Part shown: positions 44,215-55,638 of the stretch, in pieces | How positions within the stretch are numbered: the first letter of the stretch is position 1 | Layout: each line of letters starts with the position of its first letter | Notes under the pieces: model-generated | Seen by the model: the letters and a program-made list of their open reading frames with translations, nothing else | Databases searched by the model: none | What the model was told of the DNA's origin: nothing | Source of the DNA: Laccaria trichodermophora | Taxonomy: Eukaryota; Basidiomycota; Agaricomycetes; Agaricales; Hydnangiaceae | Direction: 5' to 3' | Assembly (NCBI GenBank): GCA_018417955.1 | Contig: JACTVC010000002.1 | Span: 1,364,001-1,428,000, forward strand | Length of the DNA: 64,000 nt | Made by a program: the position numbers and the translations under genes

Positions 44215-45634
44215 GACTGCACTGATCGTCCAGGCGCCGACCGTAAGGTCAGGAGAGGTGGTGAGAGACTGTAAGTTCCAAGGAAGTCGGCGAAATATTT
44301 GTTGAGCGTTGTGTTTGTCCTGCAGGAGCAAGGGAACCAAACATGGGTGCGTCTCAACTGCGACTGGCCCACTTCACATAGATCAACTTTTATCTGTTGT
44401 TATCTATCCCTATCTCCTTCTGTTTATGTTCTTGCTATTCTGGTGAGAAGGCTTACCGACTTTGTCGACAGCCTCGATCAAACGGCCATCACCTTGAACA
44501 AGTTGCAAGGAAGCTCAAGAAAGTTCACCATTGAACGGCTAGCTTTTACTCGGTCTTGTGAACCATTCAATGCAACAGATTTCTACTTTCCCTAGCAGAT
44601 TGTTAGCCCGGCAGACGAGTTGGAAGATTGAATTACCGGTTCTCAGCGGTTCTGAAATACAAGCTGGCCTCAATGGGCGTAGTGCATTGAACTCTTCCTG
44701 CCTCACTCTAAGCATGCCAGCTGGGATTGCACCTCTTCTTGTGCGGTCTCGGGGGTCGAGACTGAGAGCCAAGCTAGTTCCGACTAGGAACTGGTTAAGC
44801 TTATTTTGTAAATTCCGCTTCACCCCCCGAAAGATGCGCGATCCGACGATTTTAACTTCCCTGGCCACCCAGATCCCCCGGAAAATATCGTCACGATCTC
44901 GGTGATCACTATTTTGCAGTTGCGACTATCCTTTACCGGATCACATATGTCTTGTGGTATGCTTCGCTACTACCATGACTCTCAAGAAACATGTCCTCCT
45001 CAATCCGCAAAACGACGCGCGGCCTTGGAACCCCACTGGGAACAGACCCGTCAACTTTCGTAATTCCCGGGACCCGGCTTCCTCTCTCCTGCCATGATGC
45101 TTAACACCCGAGCAAACCTTACGACAAGCCCAGGATTCAAATGCGACATCGGTGCCTTGAGAAACTCTGACATATATATGCAACCTAATCTGTCTTCGAA
45201 GTTTGTGCAGTATATCGGGGTGCAATATTTTATCCTCTACTCCCTGGCGATTTTATGGAAATATGGCGTCTTGTCTTGTCCTCTTCTTGCTGTCTTCCTT
45301 ACGTCCTGGAAATTGGAGGGTCTCCTGACACGACGATTTCGGATCGGGACGAAAAGATCTAATTTTCTCCTCCTGCCTCGTTGCGATCTCAATACACTGG
45401 CCTTCAGATTGCACAGAGGCGAAGCTTGAACGCTTGTTTCCAGGCCGAAATCGACAATGAACACTCAATGAGGCTGACCATTTTCTAAAATTAGAAGCCC
45501 ACCGATCATATATTTCCCTCCTATAAAGCGCGCAGCCAAGATATTCCAATCTTCCATTCCCTCTTTATCGTCTCCCCCTCACCTTCATTACCTCCTTTCC
45601 TTTTTCCTCGTTTGACCCCCTCCTGTCCTTCTCT
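44215..45634. promoter_or_regulatory. Divergent intergenic region between MFS transporter and terpene synthase
   Basis: 1.42 kb without a supported gene. The end facing the terpene synthase is C/T-rich (45550-45640), as is common just upstream of fungal start codons, and tataaagc lies at 45521-45528. Open frames on both strands here are unsupported. Confidence 0.45.
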
Positions 45635-46850
45635 ATGCCATCCTCCGCCACCTCTTCCCCGTCCTCGTCGTTCTCGACTATCACGGACATCAAGCCTCCG
45701 AAGAAATTCACAATACCTGATCTTGTCTCGCACTGTACATTCGACGTACGCATCAATCGCCACCGAAAGCAGGTCACTTCCGCCACCAAACAATGGCTCT
45801 TCAAAGGAGACAACCTCCTAATTGGCAAGAAACGCGACGCCTATCATGGCTTGAAAGCTGGTCTCCTCACAGCCATGTGCTATCCCGACGCTGGCCGCCC
45901 TCAATTGCGCGTGTGCAACGACTATCTCACCTACCTCTTCCACCTGGACAACCTCTCGGACGACATGGACAACGGGGGAACGATCTCCACTGCCGACGTT
46001 GTCCTTAACTCACTCTATCATCCGCACACATACCAGTCTTCTTCTCGAGTAGGAAAAATGACAAGAGAGTGCGTTGACCCCTTTTTATCCACAATGTTTG
46101 CTCTAATACTCAGCCGACCTCTGCTTAGCTTTTACAAGCGGATGGTTTTGACGTGCTCGCTGGGTGTTCAACAGCGCTTCATCGAGACTTTTGATTTCTT
46201 TTTCCAAAGTGTAACTCAACAAGCTATTGATCGCGCCAACGGATCAATTCCTGATCTGGAGTCTTACATTGCCCTACGGAGGGACACTTCAGGCTGCAAA
46301 CCATGTTGGGCTCTCATTGAATGTACGTTCCCTTTTTCTCATCCACTCATACTTCCACTTACATCCGCTTTAGACGCGAACAACCTTGACATCCCCAATG
46401 AGGTTATGGAGGATCCCATCATTCGCAGTCTCGGCGAGGCTGCGAATGATCTTGTGACGTGGTCGAACGTACGTTTCATTCTTCCGACAGTACCACATGT
46501 ACTCATGTATCATTCAGGACATCTTCTCCTATAATGTCGAGCAATCGAAGGGTGACACACACAACATGATCCCTGTCGTCATGAACCAACAGGGCCTTGA
46601 CCTCCAGTCCGCCGTGGACTTCGTCGGCAAGATGTGCAAGGACTCCATTGACCGGTTCGTTGACGACAAGGCTGAGCTCCCATCTTGGGGACCTAAAATT
46701 GATCGCGACGTCGCTGTCTATGTTGACGGCCTGGCCAGCTGGATTGTAGGCTCTCTGCACTGGTCTTTTGAGACCGAAAGATACTTCGGGTCCAAAGGCC
46801 GCCAGGTGAAGGCTACCCGTGTCGTTGACCTACTTCCTCGTCGTGCATGA
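45635..46850 (+). CDS. Sesquiterpene synthase (trans-humulyl / clade III type)
   Basis: Four exons (45635-46068, 46129-46322, 46374-46468, 46518-46850) give 351 residues, a normal length. The aspartate-rich metal site reads HLDNLSDDMDNGG, followed by KMTRDFYKRM. The NSE triad lies in NDLVTWSNDIFSYNVEQSKG; the conserved downstream part is VVMNQQGLDLQSAVDFVG, LPSWGPKIDRDVAVYVDGL and SLHWSFETERYFG with an RLLP-like end (VVDLLPRR). The enzyme cyclises farnesyl diphosphate using Mg2+. The SKGDTHNMIPV context and overall pattern fit the basidiomycete clade that includes Delta6-protoilludene synthases; the exact product is inference. A neighbouring MFS transporter may export a product. Confidence 0.93.
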
Positions 46851-47247
46851 TCGAACACCCAGCCACCCCCTCTCCTGCTCTCTCTCTCTTGGATATACCA
46901 CTTAGATGAAATGCTCTCTTGGCCTTCTCAGGTCTGCCACGCTCTTTCACGCCTTTCGCGCGTTGTATCATATCTCCGGCCACTGTATCTATATCAGCGC
47001 AACCACCCTCCTTCATCTTGGACACTTGTTTCATACGGACATAGATTTGTATACCACACTCTTTTACATCACTATATCTTTATTCATTCCTTTATTCCAG
47101 CATATACCCACACTCATTTACCCCAATATACCATTTTCCAGAGCGGAAATCTTTCACTGTGAATGCGTACATACTCCCTTCCTTGATTCAAGATTGCAGA
47201 CCAAAAATTATGAGTTGATAATTTATTATAAAAACGCCACAACAGCA
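46851..47247. other. Convergent 3' flanks, no gene
   Basis: T-rich and A-rich stretches (for example 47215-47230) fit 3' ends of the terpene synthase and of the Mba1-like gene. No supported coding sequence. Confidence 0.4.
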
Positions 47248-48722
47248 TCAAGCCTTCTTTTCCTCAACGCCTGGAGGAATCTCCCACAGCTGTTCCCTGA
47301 ATGCCCAGGGAGAATTGTACCATAGCCTCTTCTCTAGCACCAAGTACTCCGTCACTCGTTTTGGGTGAGCTGGGGTCGTACCACTTTCAGTTTTGGGTCC
47401 AGCAGGCTCGTGAAGGACGTTGCCTCGCGAGTCGTATATCTCGAGACTCTGACAATGTTGGGTCAGCAACTGCAGCTTGCGTGAACTAACGCGAAACGCA
47501 CCTGTTCCGTGTCGAGCCTCACCAGTGCATGGACCAGATATCTATGTCCAAGCCTGGGCTTTTCTGATCCCAAATACCCATCCGTTACGCGCAGCGATAC
47601 AATACGAGTTGGTTGGACTTCATTATGGAACCGCCAGATGAATGAAAAACCCCCTCGTTTTCTACTGCGAGTAAGGTCCAGCATATGTTTCTGGTAGTCC
47701 GAAGTGGTATACATCTTGACGCCTTTCTCTTCGTGCCTGAGAGAGTAGAGCAAAATAAATAAGTGGGTTACTAGATGCCAATGAGACTGAGGGTACCTAG
47801 CAACTGCAGTGTTAATCTTTTGGTAGGTCTCCAGAGCTACTTGCGCGAGAGGTTGCATCCACGCTCCACGTTTGACGGATTGTGTGGTGAAAGCTTTGTA
47901 TGGCCAGAGCAATTTCTGCCACCACCGCGTTTTCTCCAAACTGATACCTGGGAGTGCATCGCTGGCTGCAAGAACATATAAACTGAAAATAATGAGACAG
48001 ACATGCAAAGTAACTAGACGCGCAGCCACGTACCTAATAGCGTTCTTGAGGGAATTCTGGCGATTATTAAAGATATTTTTGAACATCCCCTTGATTGAAA
48101 AGTTCTTCCATGTGACAGATGCAGGTATCATGACGTCTTTTCTTGAAAATAAAATGATTAGTTGCCGTCGCGCCCAAAAAGAAATAGGAAGGTGGAAGGT
48201 CGAGGAAAATTGAAAGTGCCTAAACCCACCTAGCGATTCATGAATTTGCTGTCCCCATGGGTCAACTTGTGGCATCAAGCGCGACATAAGTTGCAACTGC
48301 TCCAGTTGCCTCAACTGTGCCTCCTGTTCCGAAACGGCAGGTTCTTCCTTCTTTTTCTTTGAAACTTCCGAAGGGGTCGCTGTCGTTGTTGAAGTTGGAG
48401 AGGATGCGGGGGTTACCTCTGGGTTTTTAGTGGGGGCCGGCTGGGAGGTAGAGGCCGCTGCCACCTTTCCTTGGGTGGGTTTGGCCGGCTTTTTGGTAGT
48501 ATTAGCAGATCCCTTTGCAGAGGCATTAGGGATTGGTTTACTGCCCGCAGACGTCGCCTTGGGTAACGCTTCTGACTTTTTTTTGGCGGCAGCCGCGACG
48601 GCGTATTTCCGGGTGCATGCGGATGAGGCAGGGAGCTGCACAAACCGGAAGGAAGATGTAGATAAAGCAGTGGGCTGAGAGCACAGCCAGATGAGGCGGG
48701 TCCTCTGCATACCCAAGGCCAT
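47248..48722 (-). CDS. Mitochondrial Tim44-like protein (Mba1 / mL45 family)
   Basis: Five exons (48230-48722, 48034-48136, 47797-47982, 47502-47736, 47248-47448) give 405 residues. A basic presequence (MALGMQRTRLIWLCSQ) precedes a low-complexity K/P/A/S/T region (residues 40-130). The Tim44-like domain then runs to the end: SVTWKNFSIKGMFKNIFN, WPYKAFTTQSVKRGAWMQPL, FSFIWRFHNEVQPTRIVSLR, GHRYLVHALVRLDTEQSLEI, EYLVLEKRLWYNSPWAFREQ. In this family Mba1 and mL45 bind the mitochondrial ribosome near the exit tunnel and help insert proteins into the inner membrane. I cannot separate Mba1 from mL45 by eye. Confidence 0.85.
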
Positions 48723-48869
48723 GGCTGGTCGCGAAAGGTCGGTATATTTGTTTGTGCATGTTGGTATTACGTTTTCGGCAGCCTTCGTTCACCGAAAAAC
48801 ATTTCGAGCAAGGCTTTTCCTTGAACCATCATCTTCACCTCAACACCCATTTAGACCTCATTCATTACT
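48723..48869. promoter_or_regulatory. 147-bp divergent promoter of two mitochondrial genes
   Basis: The starts of the Mba1/mL45-like gene and the CHCH-domain gene are separated by only 147 bases, so both must share this short control region. Confidence 0.6.
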
Positions 48870-49476
48870 ATGCCTGTCAGTCAATTTTTATCTCAACAAT
48901 TTGTGTCATCTAACTCCTTGCAGCGTCAATCCCGTGGTCGCTCTGCTGCTCCTCGCGCTGCACCCGCCCCTCAACAAACTCGTAGTGCCCACACTGCTAC
49001 CGCTCCTGCCGGATACGCACCGGCTCATGCTCCCACTCCAGCAATGGGGGCACAAGCTGCAGCCCAGCCGAAACAACCTGGCATGATTGCCCAGATGGCC
49101 GCTACCGCTGGTTCCGTCGCGGTAGGTTCTACCATCGGCCATGGTCTCTCGAGCATGCTCTTCGGTGGCAGTTCCAATTCTGCTGCTCCCGCCGCAGAGG
49201 CACCCCCTGTGCAGCAGCTGCAGCAGCAACAACAGATGGGAGGTGTTAGCTGCGAAGTCCAAGCGAAAGGTAAGCTATTGTAACAGCCAATCCCGTTTTT
49301 CTGATTATTAATACGCGATTCGTCAGACTTCACCCGGTGCCTAGAGAAGGCCGATCTGCCTTCATGCACTTGGTACCTTGACCAACTGAAGGCTGTATGT
49401 CTGCGCCCGTCCGTTCTCCATTTTTTGCGTCTGATCTTCCTTCCCACAGTGCCAAGCGGCTGCCGCCCCATACTAA
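48870..49476 (+). CDS. MIX17: Twin CX9C mitochondrial protein (MIX17 / CHCHD2-CHCHD10 family)
   Basis: Four exons (48870-48875, 48924-49269, 49327-49394, 49450-49476) give 148 residues. The first exon is only two codons, followed by RQSRGRSAAPRAAPAP, typical of this family. A central glycine-rich hydrophobic stretch (MAATAGSVAVGSTIGHGLSS) follows. The C-terminal CHCH domain has two exact CX9C motifs, CEVQAKDFTRC and CTWYLDQLKAC, the second completed by the last exon. These proteins are oxidised by Mia40 in the intermembrane space and support respiratory chain and MICOS function. The intron positions inside the CHCH domain fit the motif perfectly. Confidence 0.93.
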
Positions 49477-49866
49477 TTTGCGAATCTCAATTAGACCTCT
49501 GGCCACCGAGATATCATTCGGTGGGCGTTAGTCCGTTGTGCTTTGTAGTACTCTCTCTGCAAATGGAACCTTTGACTTATATTTTTACATCAGAATGTGT
49601 CACAAGAAGTATGAACAGGTAATCATGAGTTGCTCTTGACTCCGAGTAACTCGACAATGTAAGAGCTTAGCATCGTCACCTCTATTTTCCTCGCTTGTCT
49701 CCTGTCGCCTTCAGCCACGGCAAATTTCGGACGGTATAACGAATTGACAAACCTAAAATGTGAACGTTGGCGATGACGAAAGGAGGGGATCGCAGGTTCA
49801 GAACTATCGCCTTCAAAATCAATTATCAACTCGTCTCATGTTTTCGAAGTGGTACCTACGAAAATA
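49477..49866. other. Intergenic region, no gene
   Basis: 3' flank of the CHCH gene facing the 3' end of the gene at 49867-50752. No supported features. Confidence 0.4.
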
Positions 49867-50752
49867 TCAGCACCCATAACGGAACGGGCTGGGGGTGTGC
49901 ACAAGGTAACTGTCAAGGTCAGCGACGCAGCGCCGCTCAGAAGGCTGTCCACACCCCAGGAAATTGAGATCTCCCCCTCCAGAGTCTTGAGAGTTCAAAC
50001 TGGCCCTCGGTGTCAAATGTGGACCGAGTTTATTTTCCCGTTCACCCAATAGAAACTTCCAGTCATCCGCAAGGAGTCCTTGGCAACCCAAATCACTGCG
50101 TGGGGTGTTCCAATGCCGCAGGAAAAGGGTTCGGAAATCAATAGCCATCCCGTATCTTTGGCTGTACTCTTCAATGTACAGTGAAGCCTTAAGAATGAGT
50201 TGGACAGCGATCCCGGCATCAAGAAGCGCTTGCATGGCGTCTGGATGGGACGTCGACATCCACCACTCCTCGGCAACGACCTTTTCGGACTGATAGCGGC
50301 TGTACAACTCCAATACGCGACAGTACTCCTCCTCGATTAAACTGGGGTGTTCAGTGATCTACGAAGATAGGTTAACAATATATTCTAGCTGTACTCCGCA
50401 ACTTTGCAGGGCGAATACTCACCAAAGGATTTTTTGTGGCATCGGGCAGGTCGTGAAAGGTCTTTAACTCTCTGGGCCCATAGCTCGCCGTTTGACGTTC
50501 GAGGAAGCTTTCGGCGTTGTCATTACAAGCAGCACTGGGACAGCTGCATACCGATGGTGGTCGAACCGACGGACTCTGAACATGCCGCCGGGAATAAGAG
50601 ATTTGATAAGGTGCAAGGCGTCGTTTTTTAGATGAATGCCGTCGTTTGTTTGCCGATCCATTGGGTGATATGGACGCTTCGAAGACACCCAACCGCCACG
50701 TATGGACGCGTTGAAAGAGGTCGAGCAAACCAGCGGTCATAGCGAAAGTCAT
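49867..50752 (-). CDS. Hypothetical protein, helical, no recognised family
   Basis: Two exons (50423-50752, 49867-50358) with a good donor (GTGAGT) and acceptor (cgtag) give 273 residues. The N-terminal third is basic and low-complexity, with a nuclear-localisation-like stretch (NKRRHSSKKRR). After TFHDLPDATKNPLITEHPS a helical, conserved-looking region follows: EEEYCRVLELYSRYQSEKVV, EEWWMSTSHPDAMQALLDAG, IEEYSQRYGMAIDFRTLFLR. The last about 60 residues look unstructured and could be read-through of an unspliced intron. No function is proposed. Confidence 0.6.
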
Positions 50753-50847
50753 GGTGGTAGTGGCAGACGAGATTCGAGGGATAGAAAAGAGTCAGAAGAG
50801 CAGGGGTTCACCATTATATCTCTCACCATAAGTAACCGACCCGAAAA

Positions 50848-51201
50848 TTGCGGAGAAGATGCTCGAAAAATGACGAAAAGGTGACGAGCCAGAGCTGCGA
50901 AGTCGCAAGAAACACCGCCAAAGTGAGAATTTTCATTGGCCGAGTATCCTTTACCTATCTAGCCCAGGGCGGTCGTCGCCTCCTTCAGGGAAATGCCCTG
51001 TTTCAAAATCAGAGCTTACCAGAAGAGACCAAAATTTATGATTCGGAGAGCCGAGAGTTGATTAGCAGCCCTATTCCAGGGCAAGTTATGACCTTCACCC
51101 ACAATTTCCAAGTGCCTCTAGGCTCTCGCATTAGATGTCTTTTCTTAGATGCCTATGGAGACATACTGACCTGTGGAGCGTTATGGACTCCACTTGCGTA
51201 G
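50848..51201 (+). CDS. Possible short hypothetical gene or remnant
   Basis: Open frame of 117 codons. Its second half (FTYLAQGGRRLLQGNALFQN, then GQVMTFTHNFQVPLGSRIRC) looks protein-like, the first half does not. There is no recognisable domain and no splice partner. It could be a decayed fragment. Confidence 0.25.
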   Translation: MRRRCSKNDEKVTSQSCEVARNTAKVRIFIGRVSFTYLAQGGRRLLQGNALFQNQSLPEETKIYDSESRELISSPIPGQVMTFTHNFQVPLGSRIRCLFLDAYGDILTCGALWTPLA

Positions 51202-51506
51202 TTCAGATTCCACAAGACCCCTGAACGTATGCACTGCTGAGTGCTAGGCCCATTGAATGATATGATGCGCCAAAGAGCGGCTTTACAATAGCTCACCGGT
51301 ATCCCTGTGTAGTTATGTAGATCTTCAAAAAGGCAAATTTATACAGGTACTGGAGGGGGTGCAATTGAATAAAATAGCACGAAGAAAAGGAAAGGTTGTC
51401 GTCAAGTTGTTGTCGGATAACAGCGTCCCGTGAGTATCCCCCGCTGAAAAAAATTATATTGGGAACAGGGCAGAAAGGTCAGTGGATGCTACATAGAGTG
51501 AGTATG

Positions 51507-53566
51507 TCATACAATATGAGTATAGCCGTCCTTCTCATCAGAAACCTCTCTGCGACGACGAAAATGTAGAACAGAACGGAATGCTTGCGATGCCCTCTTC
51601 ATAAGTTCAAACTCTTCCGCCCATTTGAGAGTAACGATGATCCCGGCTGTTGCGAACATACTACCAACCGCAATCACAAAGAAGATCCAAATTGGCATTG
51701 ACTGGTTAATACTGAGCCACGACTTGAGTAACGGTAAGTTTGAGTTTACAGAGATACCCAACGCATCACACATACCGTAGCAAACGATAAGGGCAGGAAA
51801 ACAGTCGCTACGACTGATAACCGGCCGCCTGCTTGCGAATCTTGAACTTGGAGGCGGGACATTTCCGCAGAAATCAGCGCTTGCCGGTTTGCAAGGCGTG
51901 CTTGTTGGAGGGAAATATAGTTATTTATCTGCAAATGATTCGAAATAAAGTCCATTGATGTAACAGGTGAAAAAGCTTACCAAGGTCAAGCTCATATTTC
52001 CCCGGTCTTTGCATCCTTCGAGACGTCTTCGTAAATCAAACAAATTGTTCGTTAGATTTGCGGTATCGTGGATGTACATGTCTGGGCGGAATTGTGGCTT
52101 GGTGCCGTTCCCTAGGTACTTTAGATAGCCCTCGTACTTCCCCAGCTGGAGATTGAAGCGATACAATGTCTGGACGATGTCACGATGGAGGTATGTCCCT
52201 ATGTCGTAGAGATTATGTTCTGGAAGCTGATCAGGCAAGCTTTCCGGGAGAGACTCGTCCTATTAGATGAACTATGAGGGTTATAGATTTAGAAAAACGG
52301 GTGTAGACCTACGATGACTTCTAGATCACGCTGGACCTGAACCGTGAAGGAATGCCATGTTCTGATTTCAAAAAGTTTGAGAAAAGTCGCATGCCAGTTC
52401 GCTAGCCAAAAGAACCAAATACCTGAGAAGCTGCTTGACAACTTCTAAGATTATGCCAACTGGCTCCTTCGTAAATTTGACCAGCGTTTCCGTCTCAGCT
52501 TCTTTTAAATTTCGCATGAACCATTCGGTGCAAAGTGGCTGAGAGCGCTCTGTAGCTTGGAGCGGCAAGGACGACACTGCCCTGCAATCCTCAGCCAGGT
52601 ACACGAAGGTATGGAAGCCATCCATCGGAATAAGGTAACCAGAAGTTCTGCGGTTGATATAAACATCGTGAGATTGTACTGACGCCACCTTGAATGTAAG
52701 ACAAGGTACAAGAACAGTTTGATTAAACAACGTACCCCCCGTCAACCCAGCCCCATAGAACCTATGACGACTCGACAGCTGTTTCAGTCGGCCTTCGCGT
52801 ACAACTTTCATTGCCGGCGGCGTTTTGGCAGAATAGAATTCAAAGCCAGGTAAATCGAAGGACAGAATTTTACCATCATCTGCAAATGATAGTCAGGTAT
52901 GTAGAACTTGAAATAAATGCGGCCCACCACGGACGTACTATGTGTATTGAGCCAAAAGCCATCTGATGCCTGCTCTGAAGCTACCCATGCCCAAAATGCA
53001 AGATGTATACCAAGAGCCGTGCTCATAAGCTGTAATGCTTCTCCTGACATTTCTTTGACCAGACTTAAAAGTGTTTTCATACATTTAGACGTCTGAAAGG
53101 AAGAAAGAAGAGCTTGACTTACAGCACTCGTATAGATGTTGATGGCGCAACCTGAATTATTGAATTGAGCATAATATATGCAACAAGGCGGGATACATGC
53201 ATTCTCTGCAGTCAAAAAATTCCACAAAGTGTCCTTGTCCGAAAACGACCTTTCGTTTGACAATGCTTCATGCGCGTGTTTTAGTTGGGTTTGACAATAG
53301 AACTATCGACTCACCACCATCCACAGATATTTCGATGCTTCGAACATCCATAGAATAGCCGTTTGAGTACTTCGAAACAAAGTCTTTGATGATGGGTTCC
53401 GAAAGGCCGTAAGTTCTCCAGCTCTCTGCTGTTCGTGAATAATGATTGGAGTGAGCACTTAAAATTGAAGAACCTGCAGCTTACATTTGTCTTGTGTCTG
53501 TGGGAAGCTCGAAGATACAGAACCTGGCGCGATTCTTGGGGCAGTTTCGATGGAGTCGGAAGCCAT
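51507..53566 (-). CDS. CorA-like membrane protein (fungal, divergent)
   Basis: About ten exons from MASDSIETAPRIAPG (53566) to DEKDGYTHIV (51507). The long N-terminal part includes SESWRTYGLSEPIIKDF, DKDTLWNFLTAENACIPPCC and GFHTFVYLAEDCRAVSSLPL. The C-terminal part has the CorA layout: a long helix (ISLQQARLANRQALISAEMS), then SVVATVFLPLSFAT as the first membrane segment and PIWIFFVIAVGSMFATAGII as the second, with a short charged tail. The canonical GMN motif between the helices of Mg2+ channels is not seen, so ion transport is doubtful. The C-terminal exon join (51722-51776 intron) is clear; internal introns in the N-terminal half are less certain. Confidence 0.7.
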
Positions 53567-53966
53567 GGTTGATCCTGGTGTCACTGCCAGAGGAGAGTAG
53601 GCTGTCTCCACCCTGTGAGTGAATTGTATTATCTCATGTGTTGCGGCGCTGGAGCTTTAGGCGCCTTGGGCCTTGATACCATGCCGAGTCAAAAAGATCC
53701 CACATTCTGGCTCAATGGACGTGTGCCTGTCAGGGGATATGAGATGTGCACCATGCCCCAACCGACACGCTACGTTTGTAAGGAGTTCTTCGATATGAAA
53801 GTTGCATTTCGTGTCAGCAATGGTGGTGACAAGGTGGTAGAAAGCAAGCGGCGGAACGGAGATTTCTTGTTGACCGTGAATGCATCCGTGATCGCGGTTC
53901 TGTGGTGCCCCTAAATATGACCACCGTCTCATGTCTAGCCTCCAGTACTGATTTGCTCTCTTCAGA

Positions 53967-55547
53967 ATGACTACGTTGTCAAAAACCTTGAGGCCTCTGG
54001 CCCGACCTCATCGATGGAAACCAACGCGAGCAACAACGGGGGTTTCTCGACTGTTGAGTGAAAGTCGTCCTCGGCGACAGCAAAATATTCCAGAGTTCGA
54101 AGCAGAAGCACGAACATCTCGGTTCAATCTCAGCCGTCTCTCTCCCTTTTGGACGGCTCTCATCGTACTCGGGGCAGGTCTGACTGCTTATGGCCTGTAC
54201 TAATATAGTCTCTCTCTCCATTTCGCCGTTGTTTACAGATTATTTTCCTCCAGCTATGATATATATGCCACATTGACGATGTGGCCTTCGGAAATCCGAA
54301 AGGATCTCCGTGGAGGACTGGCTGCTAAGTACAAAGGCGACCTATTGCTGAGCGCTCAATATCTCAGAAGGTGCGTTCACCGTTGTCTTCAATCCCCGCC
54401 TTCTCTTCAGACTTACCATCGTCTAGGGCTTTGGAAACATCCAAAAAGATCCCTCTTACTGAATTCAAAGCCTTGCCATACCTCAAGACGTCGGGCATCG
54501 CCATCTGTCTCGCTGGCGTGCTAGAAGAGGACGGAAAGGTCGAAGAAGCTTATAAAGTGTACGAAGATGCGCTTCTACAGCTTCAGCACGTCATGGACGC
54601 CAAACCTCAAGAGCTGAAAGGGCAAGAGAAGATGCGTGCTGTAGCCCTCTCTCACAAACTTGGGGAGATGGCGCATGATATGCATAAACCGCGAGAGGAG
54701 GAAGAAAAATGGCTTGTATGGTCTGTGGAGACCATTCTGAAGAGCGTTCTGCAGGCGCCGGCAGGAAGCCAGGCAGATCAAAATGGGAGTCGGCACGATA
54801 TCCAAGTTATGGTGGAAGAATTGGCGTCGCCAAGTTGGGTTGTGCAACAGGATATTGCGGCACCTTTCGAGGCATTGGGCAGCTTTTATTCGAGAACAGG
54901 GAACATTCGGTAGGCACACATTGCCTTTCTATCTTGGAGCGGATCAAAAACTACGTCTCTTACTCAGTTTTGCAATGCCCCTCTATTTACAAGCCGTATC
55001 AATCCTCATCCCGCCGCCTCCCCAGGAAACCACACCGGAAAACAAGTGTCGCGGTGAGTGGGATGGCGATTTGATTCTAGAAACGACTCTGACGACCTGT
55101 CTTCCAGGCGCTCAAATGATGGGGAACATCGCTGACCTCATATTACAGAGTGGCACCAGTCCTGAGGTGATTCAGCAAGCTGAGTCATGGGCGAACAAAG
55201 GTCTCGAAGTTGCATCTGCCGTGAGGAACAGTTCGCATGCCAAATACGACGTTTGCGAGATAGCTTATGCTTTCTTGCTTTTCAATCTTGGAAGGATTCG
55301 GGAGGTGGGTGACTTGAGATTAATTACTTCAACCTGACACTTCTAAAAATGACTTCTGCAGATATCCAAGGATTATGGGAAGGCCAAAGAACTTTTTACT
55401 GCAAGCTTGGAACAATCGAAGGCGATTGGACTAGAAGAAGGCATCGAGCATGCTGAGGACGGATTACGTTCATTAGGCTCAGATCAAAGTACAGCTCTTC
55501 CCCCTGTCAAGCCGACTGATGAAGGAGTCCAAAAAGATATAAGTTAA
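53967..55547 (+). CDS. Mitochondrial inner-membrane TPR protein (Mgr3-like)
   Basis: Six exons (53967-54196, 54254-54370, 54427-54909, 54968-55053, 55108-55304, 55362-55547) give 432 residues. A basic presequence (LRPLARPHRWKPTRATTG) is followed by one membrane helix (FWTALIVLGAGLTAYGLY). TPR-like helices follow: MWPSEIRKDLRGGLAAKYKG, LSAQYLRRALETSK, ICLAGVLEEDGKVEEAYKVY, MRAVALSHKLGEMAH, FEALGSFYSRTGNIR, QAESWANKGLEVASAVRN, KDYGKAKELFTASLEQSKA. Layout and wording match the Mgr3 family, adaptors that deliver substrates to the i-AAA protease Yme1. The first intron join (GTACTAAT donor) was chosen because it restores AYGLYDIYATLTMWP. Confidence 0.8.
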
Positions 55548-55638
55548 GTATGAAGGGTGCCGCGTGGAGGTGTAGAGGTAGAAAATGTCTAAACGAGGGA
55601 CAAGGGTGTAAGTAGTTGATGAAAATTCCGAATGCAAC

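Noticed and set aside
53615..53914. 99-codon plus-strand frame before the Mgr3-like gene
   Set aside because: No motif; it lies in the divergent promoter between the CorA-like and Mgr3-like genes.
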